Positions 31,101 to 41,299 are shown, counted from the stretch's first letter. The stretch: 64,000 bases of DNA from Mesostigma viride (GCA_009746045.1 RPFO01000050.1:1417050-1481049), one strand, 5' to 3'. The notes: generated from the sequence alone by a model not told the origin. Program-made: numbers and translations.

Positions 31101-31798
31101 AGCGTAGGTGTTTTTGTCAAGTTTGAGTTTCTCAAGGAAGAACGCAGCAAGAACTTGTGATCTAGCTGCTGGACATCAGGACGTGCTTTGATGGCTAGCT
31201 CATATTTCTTTGTCTCAGCCACATAGTCCACTGATGTGACCCTGTATTCCTCTACCCACCTGAATGCCCCATATATGTCCACAGATGAGGGGGTGGAGAG
31301 GAGGTCAGTTAGCTCCTTCATGAAAGCCTCCCAAACTGCCCTAGCCTGCGTGTCCTGCCACTTGGGATACCTACGCTGGAAGACAAGAATGAGATTCTGA
31401 ATCTGAGAAGAGGACTGATGGTAGAAATCCCCCTGCATGAGAGATCCAAACCAATTCTTGACATTCAGTTCCTCCCTAGCCAGCTGCAGAGAGAGAAGTG
31501 CATGATTCCCCTGCTCCCTAGTATACCCCTCAGGCAGCCCCCTGACATTAATCCTATCCACAGGACGGTTTTCATTGTAAGTGGGCAACCTAGAGGGGGA
31601 TGCAGGGGGAGAGGGAGAAGATGGTGTTGCTGCTGCAGCATTCACAGGAGAGACCTGCTGAGAGGGAAGTGCTACTTGAGTGAGCTGAGCAGGATGGGCA
31701 AACATGGGCTGTGTAGGAGGGTTAGACAACATAGGGGTGGGCTGGTGGGGGTGTGAGTGTGTGTCACTTCCCGCCTCCTGCTGCGGGCCTCCTCCCAA
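31061..31798 (-). CDS. Copia gag, C-terminal capsid segment
   Basis: 245 codons. A Pro/Ser-rich linker is followed by a capsid-like region: RPVDRINVRGLPEGYTREQG, NWFGSLMQGDFYHQ, QDTQARAVWEAFMKEL, FRWVEEYRVTSVDYVAET. Near 31100 the frame changes into the long pol ORF, whose first residues (AKYWEDMKEALDYIKLAL) continue the gag domain. Confidence 0.7.
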   Translation of the reverse strand: MGGGPQQEAGSDTHSHPHQPTPMLSNPPTQPMFAHPAQLTQVALPSQQVSPVNAAAATPSSPSPPASPSRLPTYNENRPVDRINVRGLPEGYTREQGNHALLSLQLAREELNVKNWFGSLMQGDFYHQSSSQIQNLILVFQRRYPKWQDTQARAVWEAFMKELTDLLSTPSSVDIYGAFRWVEEYRVTSVDYVAETKKYELAIKARPDVQQLDHKFLLRSSLRNSNLTKTPTLCLPQEWQSTGRT

Positions 31799-31799
31799 T

Positions 31800-32165
31800 C
31801 ATGGAAGGTGGGAGAGAGGGACACTTCATCGTCAGTAGGGTTAGTAAGATTGTGATGCAACCAGGTAGGCAGAGTTAGCCACCTACCCGCCCCTCTCAGG
31901 ATGGCGTTGTGTAGGAGCTCCAGCAAACGCACCAGACGCACCCTGCTGCCCTGCACCCTCCTCCCTGAGAGGAGAGCCTGCAGGGCAGGCAGCAGGTCGT
32001 CGCACACCCTACGTGTGCCCTCTTGGAGGTTGGGCAGGCCCAGGATGTGCGTGATGATTGCACACACCAGGCTGCCCGCCTCCGCGACGTGCATCTGCTG
32101 GCTCCTGTCGGCCAGCCCACGGAAGGAGGCTGTGGCTGTCTGTATGGCACGCCACACGGCCTCAT
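31800..32165 (-). CDS. Copia gag, middle segment
   Basis: A third frame carries the coding signal here: VWRAIQTATASFRGLADRSQ, GSLVCAIITHILGLPNLQEG and LLELLHNAILRGAG. It is joined at about 32165 and 31800 by one-base frame changes to the flanking gag segments. Confidence 0.55.
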
Positions 32166-33436
32166 CACCAGGGTGATGAAGTCGCGACCTTGCAGGTCGC
32201 CCTCCAGCAGTGCTGGTTGCTGCCCAGCTGCGGTGGGACCCTGGGGCCCCTCCGGCCCTGCCAGGGACTTGTCCTTGTTGCGACTAGAGGGGGCCTGCCC
32301 CCCAGAGCCGCTGGAGGTGCCCGTGACACCCTCCATGGGGGCTGCATCCCCCGCCAGCGCCGGAGGCGCCGGCGTCGCTGCCGGGGTCCCTGCGACCCCG
32401 GGCGCTTGTGTCGCCGCCGGGGTCCCTGCGACCCCGGTGGCCTCCTCAGCCACCTGGCCCCCCACGCGGGCGGGGGAGCCTGCGGCTGAGGTTGGACCCT
32501 CTGACCTGCCAGAGGGTCCTGGGTGGCTTCACCACCCATGGGCGTGTTGGGGGCGTCTGCCGCCCCGCGCCCCGTCGCAGGCGGCATCGCAGCCGCCTCA
32601 CGCCTATCCGGGCCCCAGCCAACTGGCGTGACTTGGGGCCACGCTGGCAACGGAGTCAGCGCGATCTCTGGTCTGGAGACCACGCGCAGCGCCTCTCTCT
32701 GGCGCTGCCTGGACGCCCACTGATCAACAGTGCCGGGGTTGTGCCTCGGCCGATTGGCGAAACAGTACAGCCAAACCGCCACCTGAACCAGTGGGAGCTG
32801 CATCCTAAGACGCCCCTCGATCAGCGAGTGCACCCGATGAACCTCTATCGCGTGTATCTCCTCATCTGGAAGCAACTGAAAACGATCGAGCAAGATCCGG
32901 CCGTTCACCGCAATGAACGCCGGGATGTCGTCCTCCCCAAGGGGGAGAAAATGGGGTGGGCGCCCGAACATGACCGGGGGCGGAACATGTTCCCCATACC
33001 GGTCAATGTCCATGGTGGCCATCTGTCGGCCCACGGAAAGGTTGCCAGACGTCGCAGGTGTCTGCGACGAAAGCTCAAGCGAAGGCCGAGGCCTCGCAGG
33101 CGGCACCTCGCCATCCTCCTCGGAGGAATCACTCCGCTCACGACCCCCGTCACCTGCGACGGGGAACGTCGTGCCCGGGGGACCTGCCCCCCAGGTGCCA
33201 TGGCGGACAACCGCCAGTGGCAAACGGCCGCCCGCTCGCCATCCCCCGGGCGCCGGGCCCCACCTGCGGGCCCCGACGCCTGGGTTGGTCAGCGACCACC
33301 GTGCGGAAGGGACGTTGGGCGTCACCCTCGCATCGGTGGTGGAGGGCGTGCCCTCCGGCGAAAGGCGGGGTGAGGTGCGCCTGGCAGGCGCCTTCCCCTT
33401 GTTGTTGTTGCCGTTGTTGCCGTTGTTGGAAGCCAT
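32165..33436 (-). CDS. Copia gag, N-terminal segment
   Basis: It starts MASNNGNNGNNNKGKAPARR, 45 bp inside the 5' LTR, which suits a retroelement Gag start. An Asn/Pro/Arg-rich disordered region is followed by a folded segment (FGRPPHFLPLGEDDIPAFIA, GRILLDRFQLLPDEEIHAIE, LPLVQVAVWLYCFANRP) and a Pro/Ala-rich linker. After about 32450 the coding signal moves to another frame (GVAGTPAATQAPGVAGTPAA repeats), so the last ~90 codons of this ORF are probably out of frame. Confidence 0.65.
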   Translation of the reverse strand: MASNNGNNGNNNKGKAPARRTSPRLSPEGTPSTTDARVTPNVPSARWSLTNPGVGARRWGPAPGGWRAGGRLPLAVVRHGTWGAGPPGTTFPVAGDGGRERSDSSEEDGEVPPARPRPSLELSSQTPATSGNLSVGRQMATMDIDRYGEHVPPPVMFGRPPHFLPLGEDDIPAFIAVNGRILLDRFQLLPDEEIHAIEVHRVHSLIEGRLRMQLPLVQVAVWLYCFANRPRHNPGTVDQWASRQRQREALRVVSRPEIALTPLPAWPQVTPVGWGPDRREAAAMPPATGRGAADAPNTPMGGEATQDPLAGQRVQPQPQAPPPAWGARWLRRPPGSQGPRRRHKRPGSQGPRQRRRRLRRWRGMQPPWRVSRAPPAALGGRPPLVATRTSPWQGRRGPRVPPQLGSNQHCWRATCKVATSSPW

Positions 33437-33480
33437 ATCTTTTTTTTTTGCTTAAAAAAAATATCGAACTTTTCAGTCCA

Positions 33481-33935
33481 AGTTGGATGGAGACTAGGGA
33501 CGACGAACAACTGCGAAAGCTGAGAGCGAATGATGATTGTATTACAATAATACAATGAGAGAGCGATGAAAGCTGAGGGCTCAGAATGGAACTGGGCAGA
33601 CTCGGGTGCTGTGGCACTCCCCAGTGCTACGCCTATATGCCTATGGCGGTGCTACCTGCAGCACACGACCAGTGGACAAGTGTACACCGCAATGCCATGC
33701 GACCACGTCACTAGCAACCAGCTAAGACTCGGCCCGTCAGGCCCGGCTACACCGGACCTGGCGGGTCGAGCTAGCACCTAGGAACAGTCTGGCACTAACC
33801 GCACATCGGTCCACATGACACCTCAGTACCGTACACCCTGCCGTACTGTACTGAGGTGTCCCGCTCAGCCGCGGTAGGCAATACGCGGCGCGCAGGCCGG
33901 AAATCCGTGTGTCAGCCTAAGCATCTCATCTAACT
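33481..33935 (-). repeat. Copia 5' LTR
   Basis: Right LTR, 455 bp, abutting the (CCAT)n tract. Identical by eye to the left LTR, which implies recent insertion. Confidence 0.93.
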
Positions 33936-34963
33936 TCCATCCATCCATCCATCCATCCATCCATCCATCCATCCATCCATCCATCCATCCATCCATCCAT
34001 CCATCCATCCATCCATCCATCCATCCATCCATCCATCCATCCATCCATCCATCCATCCATCCATCCATCCATCCATCCATCCATCCATCCATCCATCCAT
34101 CCATCCATCCATCCATCCATCCATCCATCCATCCATCCATCCATCCATCCATCCATCCATCCATCCATCCATCCATCCATCCATCCATCCATCCATCCAT
34201 CCATCCATCCATCCATCCATCCATCCATCCATCCATCCATCCATCCATCCATCCATCCATCCATCCATCCATCCATCCATCCATCCATCCATCCATCCAT
34301 CCATCCATCCATCCATCCATCCATCCATCCATCCATCCATCCATCCATCCATCCATCCATCCATCCATCCATCCATCCATCCATCCATCCATCCATCCAT
34401 CCATCCATCCATCCATCCATCCATCCATCCATCCATCCATCCATCCATCCATCCATCCATCCATCCATCCATCCATCCATCCATCCATCCATCCATCCAT
34501 CCATCCATCCATCCATCCATCCATCCATCCATCCATCCATCCATCCATCCATCCATCCATCCATCCATCCATCCATCCATCCATCCATCCATCCATCCAT
34601 CCATCCATCCATCCATCCATCCATCCATCCATCCATCCATCCATCCATCCATCCATCCATCCATCCATCCATCCATCCATCCATCCATCCATCCATCCAT
34701 CCATCCATCCATCCATCCATCCATCCATCCATCCATCCATCCATCCATCCATCCATCCATCCATCCATCCATCCATCCATCCATCCATCCATCCATCCAT
34801 CCATCCATCCATCCATCCATCCATCCATCCATCCATCCATCCATCCATCCATCCATCCATCCATCCATCCATCCATCCATCCATCCATCCATCCATCCAT
34901 CCATCCATCCATCCATACATCCATACATACATACATCCATCCATCCATCCATCCATCCATCCA
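33936..34963. repeat. (CCAT)n microsatellite, right part
   Basis: About 1.03 kb of nearly uninterrupted CCAT, with CATA variants near 34914-34936. Together with the left part, the pre-insertion array was about 1.35 kb. The translated IHPS and WMDG repeats are artefacts. Confidence 0.97.
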
Positions 34964-34975
34964 ATGCCATTATCC

Positions 34976-35025
34976 CAATGGGCCGCGGGGCCCGTGGGGA
35001 GAAAACAGGAGCATGCCCCACAGGA
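34976..35025 (-). mobile_element. Fragment of LINE ORF2 C-terminus
   Basis: The sequence gggccgcggggcccgtgggg then agaaaacaggagcat repeats 35454-35488, which encodes [13 protein letters not shown] in the neighbouring LINE. A second, 3'-end LINE fragment therefore abuts the microsatellite. Confidence 0.7.
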
Positions 35026-35329
35026 AGGCTGATCACTGAGAGCTCTGACTCGTGTTCAATGTACAGTACTAGTTTGCTGATCTCATGAGAAAATAAAGTT
35101 TTAACAAACAGACAAAGATCAATGGCCGGGATGCATGGGGTGGATGCAGGATCTAGGCTATCAATATCTAGCACTAGGGGGGTTGTTGTGGGTGAACTAA
35201 GTAAGTAAGTAAGTACTTGCGTGTCATGCGCAAAGGCATGCCACGGAGTACTATGCTAATCTCATTAGAAAAATAATTACACAAAAGTTTAAACAAATAT
35301 CGTCTGCATCATCCCCCAACCGTTAGGCA

Positions 35330-35914
35330 CTAGATGGGGATGTAATCCTCATCCGAGCTGTCCTCTACTGTAATGGCAGACGAGGCGGTAGTGTAGCGGC
35401 TATCCTCAGGACCAATAACCTCCACCTGCGGACTTCTACCCTGGCTAGCAACGGGCCGCGGGGCCCGTGGGGAGAAAACAGGAGCATACCCCTCGGGGAG
35501 GTGCTTATCGCAGATGGCAGCCCATTTCTCCTTGTCAATCATGCGGGCGCGGAGTACGGATAGTCCCAGAAGCCCTGCATCTTCAAGCAGTTGTGTCACA
35601 TAGGTCCGGGTCGCGCCGCGCCGGTGCCCGGCGCGCGCAAGTTTGCCATTGGGTTGCGATGGGACAAGGGGACCCTGCCATAGGAGGAGGTGTCTACCTG
35701 GTTGGCCCGTCTTAAGCCCCCCGGCAGGGCCCACATCGGTATTCACCTGGTCTGTGCGGGCAAGATGGCCGGCAAAGAGGAGGCGGCGGTGTCGGATGGT
35801 ATGGGTGACAAGAGGGAGCTCGCAGTAGAGCTCGGCCCGGGTGCGGCGTTCTTGGTAGCGGACGCCGAGGATATGACGGAGCATTCGAGTGACGGTGCCG
35901 TCAAGCTGCTGCAT
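35330..35914 (-). CDS. LINE copy 1 ORF2, C-terminal domain
   Basis: 194 codons continuing from [35 protein letters not shown] (a conserved C-terminal LINE motif), a linker, then MIDKEKWAAICDKHLPEGYA and an acidic tail ending TAG. It is one frame away from the RT ORF to its right. Confidence 0.7.
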   Translation of the reverse strand: MQQLDGTVTRMLRHILGVRYQERRTRAELYCELPLVTHTIRHRRLLFAGHLARTDQVNTDVGPAGGLKTGQPGRHLLLWQGPLVPSQPNGKLARAGHRRGATRTYVTQLLEDAGLLGLSVLRARMIDKEKWAAICDKHLPEGYAPVFSPRAPRPVASQGRSPQVEVIGPEDSRYTTASSAITVEDSSDEDYIPI

Positions 35915-36766
35915 GGCTCAGCGCCTGGTCCAGGGTCCACGCCTCGCAGCCATAAAGGAGGATGCTGAGGACATTGAAGGGCCTTGAACAGAATGCGCTT
36001 GCGTCGCTCACTCAGGTAGCGACAGGTCCAGAACCTGTCGAGGCGGCGGAGGGCCGCCCAGGCCTGGCCAATGCGGGTGTTGATGTCGTCGGCCGTGGAG
36101 GGAAGCCAGCTGCCAAGGAGCTTGAAGCGAGTCGCCGGGGGGACGGGGCTGCCGTCTAGCAAGAGGAGGGTGGGTGGGGCTATCCCAGCAGGGAAGCCGA
36201 TGGCCATGACCTCCGTTTTCTTGCTGATCATAAGCCCCACCGCCCGCGCTTCCAGTGATAAGCTGTCTAGCCACAGTTGGGCTGACTCTGGGGTTTCCAC
36301 GAGTGTCGTGTCATCAGCGTAGATCAGATCGCTCAGGCGGTAGGGTGGGTCAACCCCGCCGTAGCTGGCCGGTACTCCGTGACCTCGATCCCCGGCGGGC
36401 GCCCCTCCACCCGGGCGAAGCGGGCTTGTGCACGCCGCATAATATAGTCCACCATAATGATGAATAGATATGGGGAGAGCACACAGCCCTGCCACACCCC
36501 GCGGTGTGCAGGGGAAACGCCGGAGTGACGCCGTCGGCGGTACGGACCTGGGCTTGGGACCCTTCATAGAACTGGCGGATGATCTCAACGATGTACGATG
36601 GGACACGGAACAGGTGAAGGACCACCCACAGGGCGTCCCATATAACCGTATCGAATGCCTTGGTGTAGTAATCCACGAAGATCAATAGCAATGGCAAGAG
36701 GCCGCGGGGGCCAGGCGGCCCACTTCCTCGATCAGGCGGCGCGCGGTAATAGTGACCATAACACAA
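35915..36766 (-). CDS. LINE copy 1 reverse transcriptase, catalytic part
   Basis: Two overlapping frames carry it. The upstream frame gives LIFVDYYTKAFDTVIWDALW (first catalytic Asp) and IVEIIRQFYEG. The downstream frame gives RLSDLIYADDTTLVETPESA (YADD box), EARAVGLMISKKTEVMAIG, RFKLLGSWLPSTADDINTRI and ERRKRILFKAL. The frame changes near 36450. Confidence 0.8.
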
Positions 36767-37629
36767 TTGCGACCAACACGGAAGCCCATCTGGGACTCAC
36801 CTAGGTGGGGATCGAGGCTGGCGCGCATGCGGTTCAGCAGGAGACGCATGAAGACTTTCAGCACGCAGCTTTGGAGGCATACGCCGCGGTAGTTGCCGGT
36901 ATCCGCGGCGGACCCCTTGCCCTTGTACAGCATGACCCGGACAGCGGTCTTCCAATACGTCGGCGGGGGGAGGCCATCTCGTAGAATCCGGTTGCAAACA
37001 CCCCGGAGGAAAGGCTCAAGCTCAGGCATCTTCCTCCGCGGTGAAATATTGTCCACTCCCATGGCAGCATCATTGCGGAGGGTGGAGATGGCAGCAGCCC
37101 ATTCCTGGGGAGTCCACTCGTCGTGGGGGCCGTCCACCAAGGGGCCGGAGAGCGGTGGGACCAGGTAGTCCGTCTCGCTGGTGGGCGCCTGCGGGGGCTC
37201 AATGGGGCCGCCTCGGCTGGCCGCAGGGCGTGCAGCTGCAGCGGGGTCAAGCGGGGGGGGCGGGCCAGGGGCCCCTGATAGTTTGGCCTGGGAGCTGAAC
37301 CAAATCTCAAGGCGTTCACTGGGGGTGCCTGGGATGTCAGCCCGTTGCGTTTCCCGGCGTCCGGTGAGACGCCGGTCGAGAGAGCGCCAAGCCGCCTTGT
37401 GCTGGTTGGCGGCCGTGTGGCGATTGATTTCGGCGGCAAGTGTCTCCACCTCCTCCGCATGTGCGGCAGTATATGCTTGAGTAAGCCGTTCCTGGTACGG
37501 GTACAGGTCCTCCCCGCGGCGGCGGGCCTGCGCTAGCGCCATGCAGCCGGGCGGCAACCACCCGGGCGTCGCGCAGGTAGAGCGGGGCTGGTCGGGCGCG
37601 GGGTTGCTCGGGGAGAAGCATAGAGCCAA
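36682..37629 (-). CDS. LINE copy 1 ORF2, N-terminal RT region
   Basis: 315 codons. A helical linker, then EWAAAISTLRNDAAMGVDNI, YWKTAVRVMLYKGKGSAADT, GNYRGVCLQSCVLKVFMRLL and QMGFRVGRNCVMVTITARRL, which are RT motifs 0-2 of non-LTR elements. Confidence 0.8.
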   Translation of the reverse strand: MALCFSPSNPAPDQPRSTCATPGWLPPGCMALAQARRRGEDLYPYQERLTQAYTAAHAEEVETLAAEINRHTAANQHKAAWRSLDRRLTGRRETQRADIPGTPSERLEIWFSSQAKLSGAPGPPPPLDPAAAARPAASRGGPIEPPQAPTSETDYLVPPLSGPLVDGPHDEWTPQEWAAAISTLRNDAAMGVDNISPRRKMPELEPFLRGVCNRILRDGLPPPTYWKTAVRVMLYKGKGSAADTGNYRGVCLQSCVLKVFMRLLLNRMRASLDPHLGESQMGFRVGRNCVMVTITARRLIEEVGRLAPAASCHCY

Positions 37630-38947
37630 GCTCCACCGAGCGCATGAACAGTTCGTAGGGTGGCGTGAGATCTACACCGCGATCTGCGTCCAGGTACATC
37701 AAAGGTTGCGCGTCCACGAAGGCAGACCTGATTGCATCGCGGCGTATCTCATCCGCTGACCACTTCTCCCTGCGCCCACGGACGGGGCGTAAGCAGGTCC
37801 AGTCAGGGCGGGGCCGGGGGCGGCGGCGCGCAGGGGCCTGAAGACGTAGGCGCAAGGTTGCGGTGACCATGCGATGATCCGATGCGACACTGGGGGTGGT
37901 CAGCGTACGGGCATCGATGACGGAAGAGCGCCAGCACTTGCGCACAAGTATGTAGTCCAAGCATACACATCGCCGCCGAGGGAGCATCGAGCCAGCCGCC
38001 CTGCGCATGGGGCCCACAAAGGTCACTAGTGCATCAGGCGGTTTAGCAAACAGCGTATTGGCAGCAGTCAAGTCCCCCTCAGTGAGCAGTTGCTCAAGTA
38101 GGGGGGTGTTGGCATTGCTATCGGTTAGGCGCGGCGCATACATGCAGCCCCCGCGGCCCACGGGCAGGGTCGCGTTGGCATCCACCAAGATGGCAACGAT
38201 GTATTGACGTGGGATCTGTTTCTCTATGTCGAGCAACTGGTTGAAGAACGCTGCGCGGTCCTCGGCCGGGTGCCCAGCATGTGGGGCATATCCGACAATT
38301 ACCGAGAGCATAATGGGGGTCCGTCCTTCAAGGGAGCGGAAAGTGCACTGAAGGATCCGATTCGAGCAAAGGTTGTGGTCCACGAGCTGGGCGGCAGCGG
38401 TGGGGGAGCACAGCAGGCCCACTCCTCCCTGACCCGGTGCATGCGCCGGGCCGCACAGCAGTTGCCATTGTAGTGCGAGGGTGACACGCTGAACGGGGCC
38501 CTCAAAGGAGCGTCGGTGCTCTTGGACCCCAAGCACATCAATGCCATATAGGCGGCAGTAGTGGACAAGCTCGTTGGCCCGCGGGGGGGCATCTCCCCCG
38601 GGCAGGGTGCGGACATTGTAGGTTGCGATGCGCAGCGAGTGGTGCCGGCGTTGGCCCAGCAGGGGGCGCCGGGGACCCGCGGTGTCGGCAGGGGGTTGGG
38701 GGGAGGCTGGCGGGGACGTGTGTGCGGCGTGAGATAACATAGTACTTTTCAACGCGCATAGGGCACCCTCCAGGCGGGCGGCGCGACTTGCTCGCCTGGT
38801 CTTGGGGTCAAAGAATGCAGCATACCGTTGGGAGTGCCGGGTTGCGAAAGCCAGCAGGCGCTCCTTGTTGCGAAGTTGGCGATGAAGGTCGCGGCTTTGA
38901 CTCCGTTGCGTCGTCCGTGAGATTGTGTCGCGTCCGTGATCTATCAC
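37337..38947 (-). CDS. LINE copy 1 ORF2, APE-type endonuclease
   Basis: 536 codons. After a basic N-terminal ~100 residues, the endonuclease/exonuclease/phosphatase fold begins at SLRIATYNVRTLPGGDA, with VLGVQEHRRSF (catalytic Glu), a VGLLCS segment, LVDANATLPVG, CLDYILVRKCW and VASDHRMVTATLRLRL (catalytic Asp-His). The last ~120 codons are probably out of frame with RT. Confidence 0.85.
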   Translation of the reverse strand: MIDHGRDTISRTTQRSQSRDLHRQLRNKERLLAFATRHSQRYAAFFDPKTRRASRAARLEGALCALKSTMLSHAAHTSPPASPQPPADTAGPRRPLLGQRRHHSLRIATYNVRTLPGGDAPPRANELVHYCRLYGIDVLGVQEHRRSFEGPVQRVTLALQWQLLCGPAHAPGQGGVGLLCSPTAAAQLVDHNLCSNRILQCTFRSLEGRTPIMLSVIVGYAPHAGHPAEDRAAFFNQLLDIEKQIPRQYIVAILVDANATLPVGRGGCMYAPRLTDSNANTPLLEQLLTEGDLTAANTLFAKPPDALVTFVGPMRRAAGSMLPRRRCVCLDYILVRKCWRSSVIDARTLTTPSVASDHRMVTATLRLRLQAPARRRPRPRPDWTCLRPVRGRREKWSADEIRRDAIRSAFVDAQPLMYLDADRGVDLTPPYELFMRSVELGSMLLPEQPRARPAPLYLRDARVVAARLHGASAGPPPRGGPVPVPGTAYSSIYCRTCGGGGDTCRRNQSPHGRQPAQGGLALSRPASHRTPGNATG

Positions 38948-39000
38948 GTCCGCAATTCAGATTTTAGCGTAATTCTGACGTCCGCAGCCTTGTGCGGGTT

Positions 39001-40140
39001 GCTATACCGCGGCCCGGTACTGACGCCGCGGATCTCAGTTGTACTCACGCGCCAAGTCCGCTGAATTTGCTGACGGAACTTTTGGGCGGACCTGAATTTC
39101 ACTGACATTCGTCACAAGGGCAGTTTGCCGAATGCTGGTACACAGCAAGCCGGCAAGGCACTGCATGAGCAGCTGTGCAATTTCAGGATGTCAACGTGGG
39201 TGGCATATCCCACACATGATTACTGCTGATAGTGGATGCATTCCAAGTAGCGGTAATGACCAGTCCAGGATGATATGGCACGCAAACGCGACAATTGGAC
39301 TATCCAAGACACGCTCGATCGGCCATGGTGAGTGAACTGAACCCTCAGTGGGTATGCCCCTAAAACCCCTCAGGCTCCGGGAGATCAAGCCTTTATATTC
39401 TCCTGGGCTATCGGGGGTTAATAAAGAAAAAGCATATGCAACCTACCCCCAAGTGCCACCCCCGCACAATATTACCCCTAAAACCCTCAGGCTCCAGGAG
39501 AGGCCTTTATATTCTCCCAAACCGGCGCCTCTAAATGTGTGTGTTCCAAGCCTATCTGTGGGCTCTGGACCATTAATTAACTAATTAATTAGAAACATAA
39601 CACATGGACAAGATAACGGCAGGCTCGAGCTACCATGGTCTGGATTCTCCTGATTTCTGGCCTGCGCTGGTTGTCTCCTTGATAACTCCGTCGGGAGTAT
39701 CTGTAGCACATATCCCAGAGAGGGGGCATATGGCTTTTAATATACATTCTAAGCTACTTCCTGCAAGGGTGGGAATGTGAACAACACGTACTTGATCTAG
39801 GTGCCCCAAGGGCACCGGCCCCACCACGATCTATCAAGCTCAGCCCAGCTAAGGGGGGCTCTGGACCATTAAATTAAATTAAATTAAATTATAACATGCC
39901 TCCGTGGGGAGGTCATGTAGCACATATTTCATGATGGATGGGGTGGAGGAAGCCGCGTGATCGAACTATCCTAACTCTATCTAGAAAATCCTAACTACAC
40001 TACCTGCCCACGCTCCTTGCTATTACCCTTACTTGCCCACGCTCCTTGCTATGATATGCTCACATGGGTCTTATTGCACCCACAGTTTGCCGGATCGTTA
40101 GCCTGTCCTTTTAGCTAGCCGCGCCCGATTGCAGCTGTGG
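39001..40140. other. Non-coding, LINE tails
   Basis: An imperfect direct repeat (ctcaggctcc.ggaga ... cctttatattctcc) lies at 39357-39411 and 39474-39522. A minus-strand LINE 3' UTR copy lies at about 39660-39830 (reverse complement of about 23190-23290). A second minus-strand tail, (AATTT)n followed by ataacatgcctccg, lies at about 39865-39935. No gene seen. Confidence 0.55.
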
Positions 40141-40149
40141 CATGCCTTT

Positions 40150-40275
40150 GGCATGAAGGAGACTGGGGGTCTCTGCCCTTTCTCCTGTAGTGCACACACA
40201 GGGATTAAAAGCACTTCGGTGCTCCGTGACTCCCCAACGGGAGCACGAGTTTAATTAATTAATTAATTAATTAAC
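40150..40275 (+). mobile_element. LINE 3' tail, plus strand
   Basis: The block gggggtctctgccc ... gcacacacagggattaaaag, cactt.ggtgct, gtgactccccaacgggagca and (TTAA)n matches 60605-60708. Its (TTAA)n tail is shared with the minus-strand LINE that begins at 40276, giving a tail-to-tail arrangement. Confidence 0.7.
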
Positions 40276-41230
40276 TACACTACTCATCAAAACGCCTCCT
40301 CCGCTTGGGGGGAGGTGGCTTGCCCACAGGGTCGGGCGTGTGCGCCTTGACAATCCTCTTCCACCGCGTCTTGTCCTGCATGGCATGCAGTCCAAAGACG
40401 GGAGAGAGAGTGGATGCGGTGCTCAAACTGGGCTGGGACCACTAGGTCGTCCAGCAACATCTGAACGTAGTTGCATGGTGACAGGTTTCCCTACCCTTTT
40501 GGGAATGTCCGCGGGGCCAGGCCAGGTCAGAATGTGCCGCCCTGGCTGGCCAAGCCGCTGGGGGCCGGCCAGACCAAGGGTGGTGTCGACCTGGCTGGTG
40601 CGGGCAAGGTGTCCTACAACAAATGCTATCCTACGCTGCCTAATCTCGTCCGAAACACGAGGCATGCCATGATACAAAGACTCTGATGACGGACGCTCGG
40701 AAAAACCTACGTTAAGGACCTGTCGGAGCATCCTGTAAACTGTGCCGTCGAGCCGAGCTGCCAGTTTGGGTGGGAGGGTCCACGCCTCGGCGCCATACGT
40801 GAGCACCGTGAGGACGAGGACCTTGAAGAGCATGCGCTTGCGGTGCCCGTCCAGGCCCTTCGAGCGCCAGTAGGGTGTGAGCGAACGGAGCTTGGCCCAG
40901 GCAAGGCCGATGCGGGTGTCCACATCGTCGGCGGTGTCAGGAAGCCAGCTCCCCAACAGCTTGAAACGGTCGCGGAACGGGACCTCCGTCCCGTCGAGCA
41001 GGCGCGGCAGCGGTGGTTTACTGGATGCCCCTATCACCATCGCCTCAGTTTTGACACTAATCTCCAGCCCCACCGCCCGCGCCTCCAGGCCCAGGCAGTC
41101 CAGCCAGGTCTGAATGTGCTCGGGGCTCTCGATGAGGGTGGTATCATCCGCATAAATCAGGTCGGCAAGGCGGTAACCAGGTCTAACCCCGCCGTGCTCT
41201 TTCACGTTAAGGATGTCCAAGCATGGCTCG
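40276..41230 (-). pseudogene. LINE copy 2, 5'-truncated RT and C-terminal region
   Basis: A 265-codon ORF on the minus strand: GYRLADLIYADDTTLIESPE, LEARAVGLEISVKTEAMVIG, RFKLLGSWLPDTADDVDTRI, HRKRMLFKVLVLTVLTYGAE and RQRRIAFVVGHLART. It is clearly homologous to LINE copy 1 (same YADDTTL and FKLLGSWLP motifs) but a different subfamily. A frame change near 40420 leads to a basic end (RRRRFDE) and stop, then the (TTAA)n tail. 5' truncation is typical of LINE insertion. Confidence 0.8.
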
Positions 41231-41299
41231 ACATCCTCTGGACCATGGGGCAGCCTTACTGCATCCGCTATGTCTATGAGTCAGCCATTGCTTTCTGAC

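Larger units (their letters stand above)
25444..33935 (-). mobile_element. Ty1/copia-like LTR retrotransposon, complete, minus strand
   Basis: 455-bp LTRs at 25444-25898 and 33481-33935 read as identical. They have short inverted termini AGTTNGATG/CATCNAACT in place of the usual TG..CA. The flanks TCCAT (25439-25443 and 33936-33940) would be a 5-bp target duplication but are ambiguous inside the CCAT array. Next to the 5' LTR (right end, minus strand) is TGGACTGAAAAG, a possible primer-binding site. Next to the 3' LTR is the A/G-rich AAAGGAAAACATAATGGG. Coding order on the minus strand: gag, zinc-binding region, integrase, protease, RT, RNase H. Confidence 0.92.
35200..39000 (-). mobile_element. 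LINE copy 1 (non-LTR retrotransposon), minus strand
   Basis: It contains endonuclease, RT and C-terminal segments in that order on the minus strand, a 3' UTR of about 115 bp and a tetranucleotide tail (gtaagtaagtaagtaagta on plus at 35198-35216). The coding part needs at least four frame changes, so it is inactive as read. Clade not assigned. Confidence 0.85.

Noticed and set aside
30461-31160. Cys-, Val- and Leu-repeat ORFs on plus
   Set aside because: Antisense of the poly-Asn and Lys/Gly coding repeats in copia pol.
33865-33930. Coding extension of LTR ORFs (71-aa ORFs at 25529 and 33566)
   Set aside because: Identical because they lie in the two LTRs; no coding evidence.
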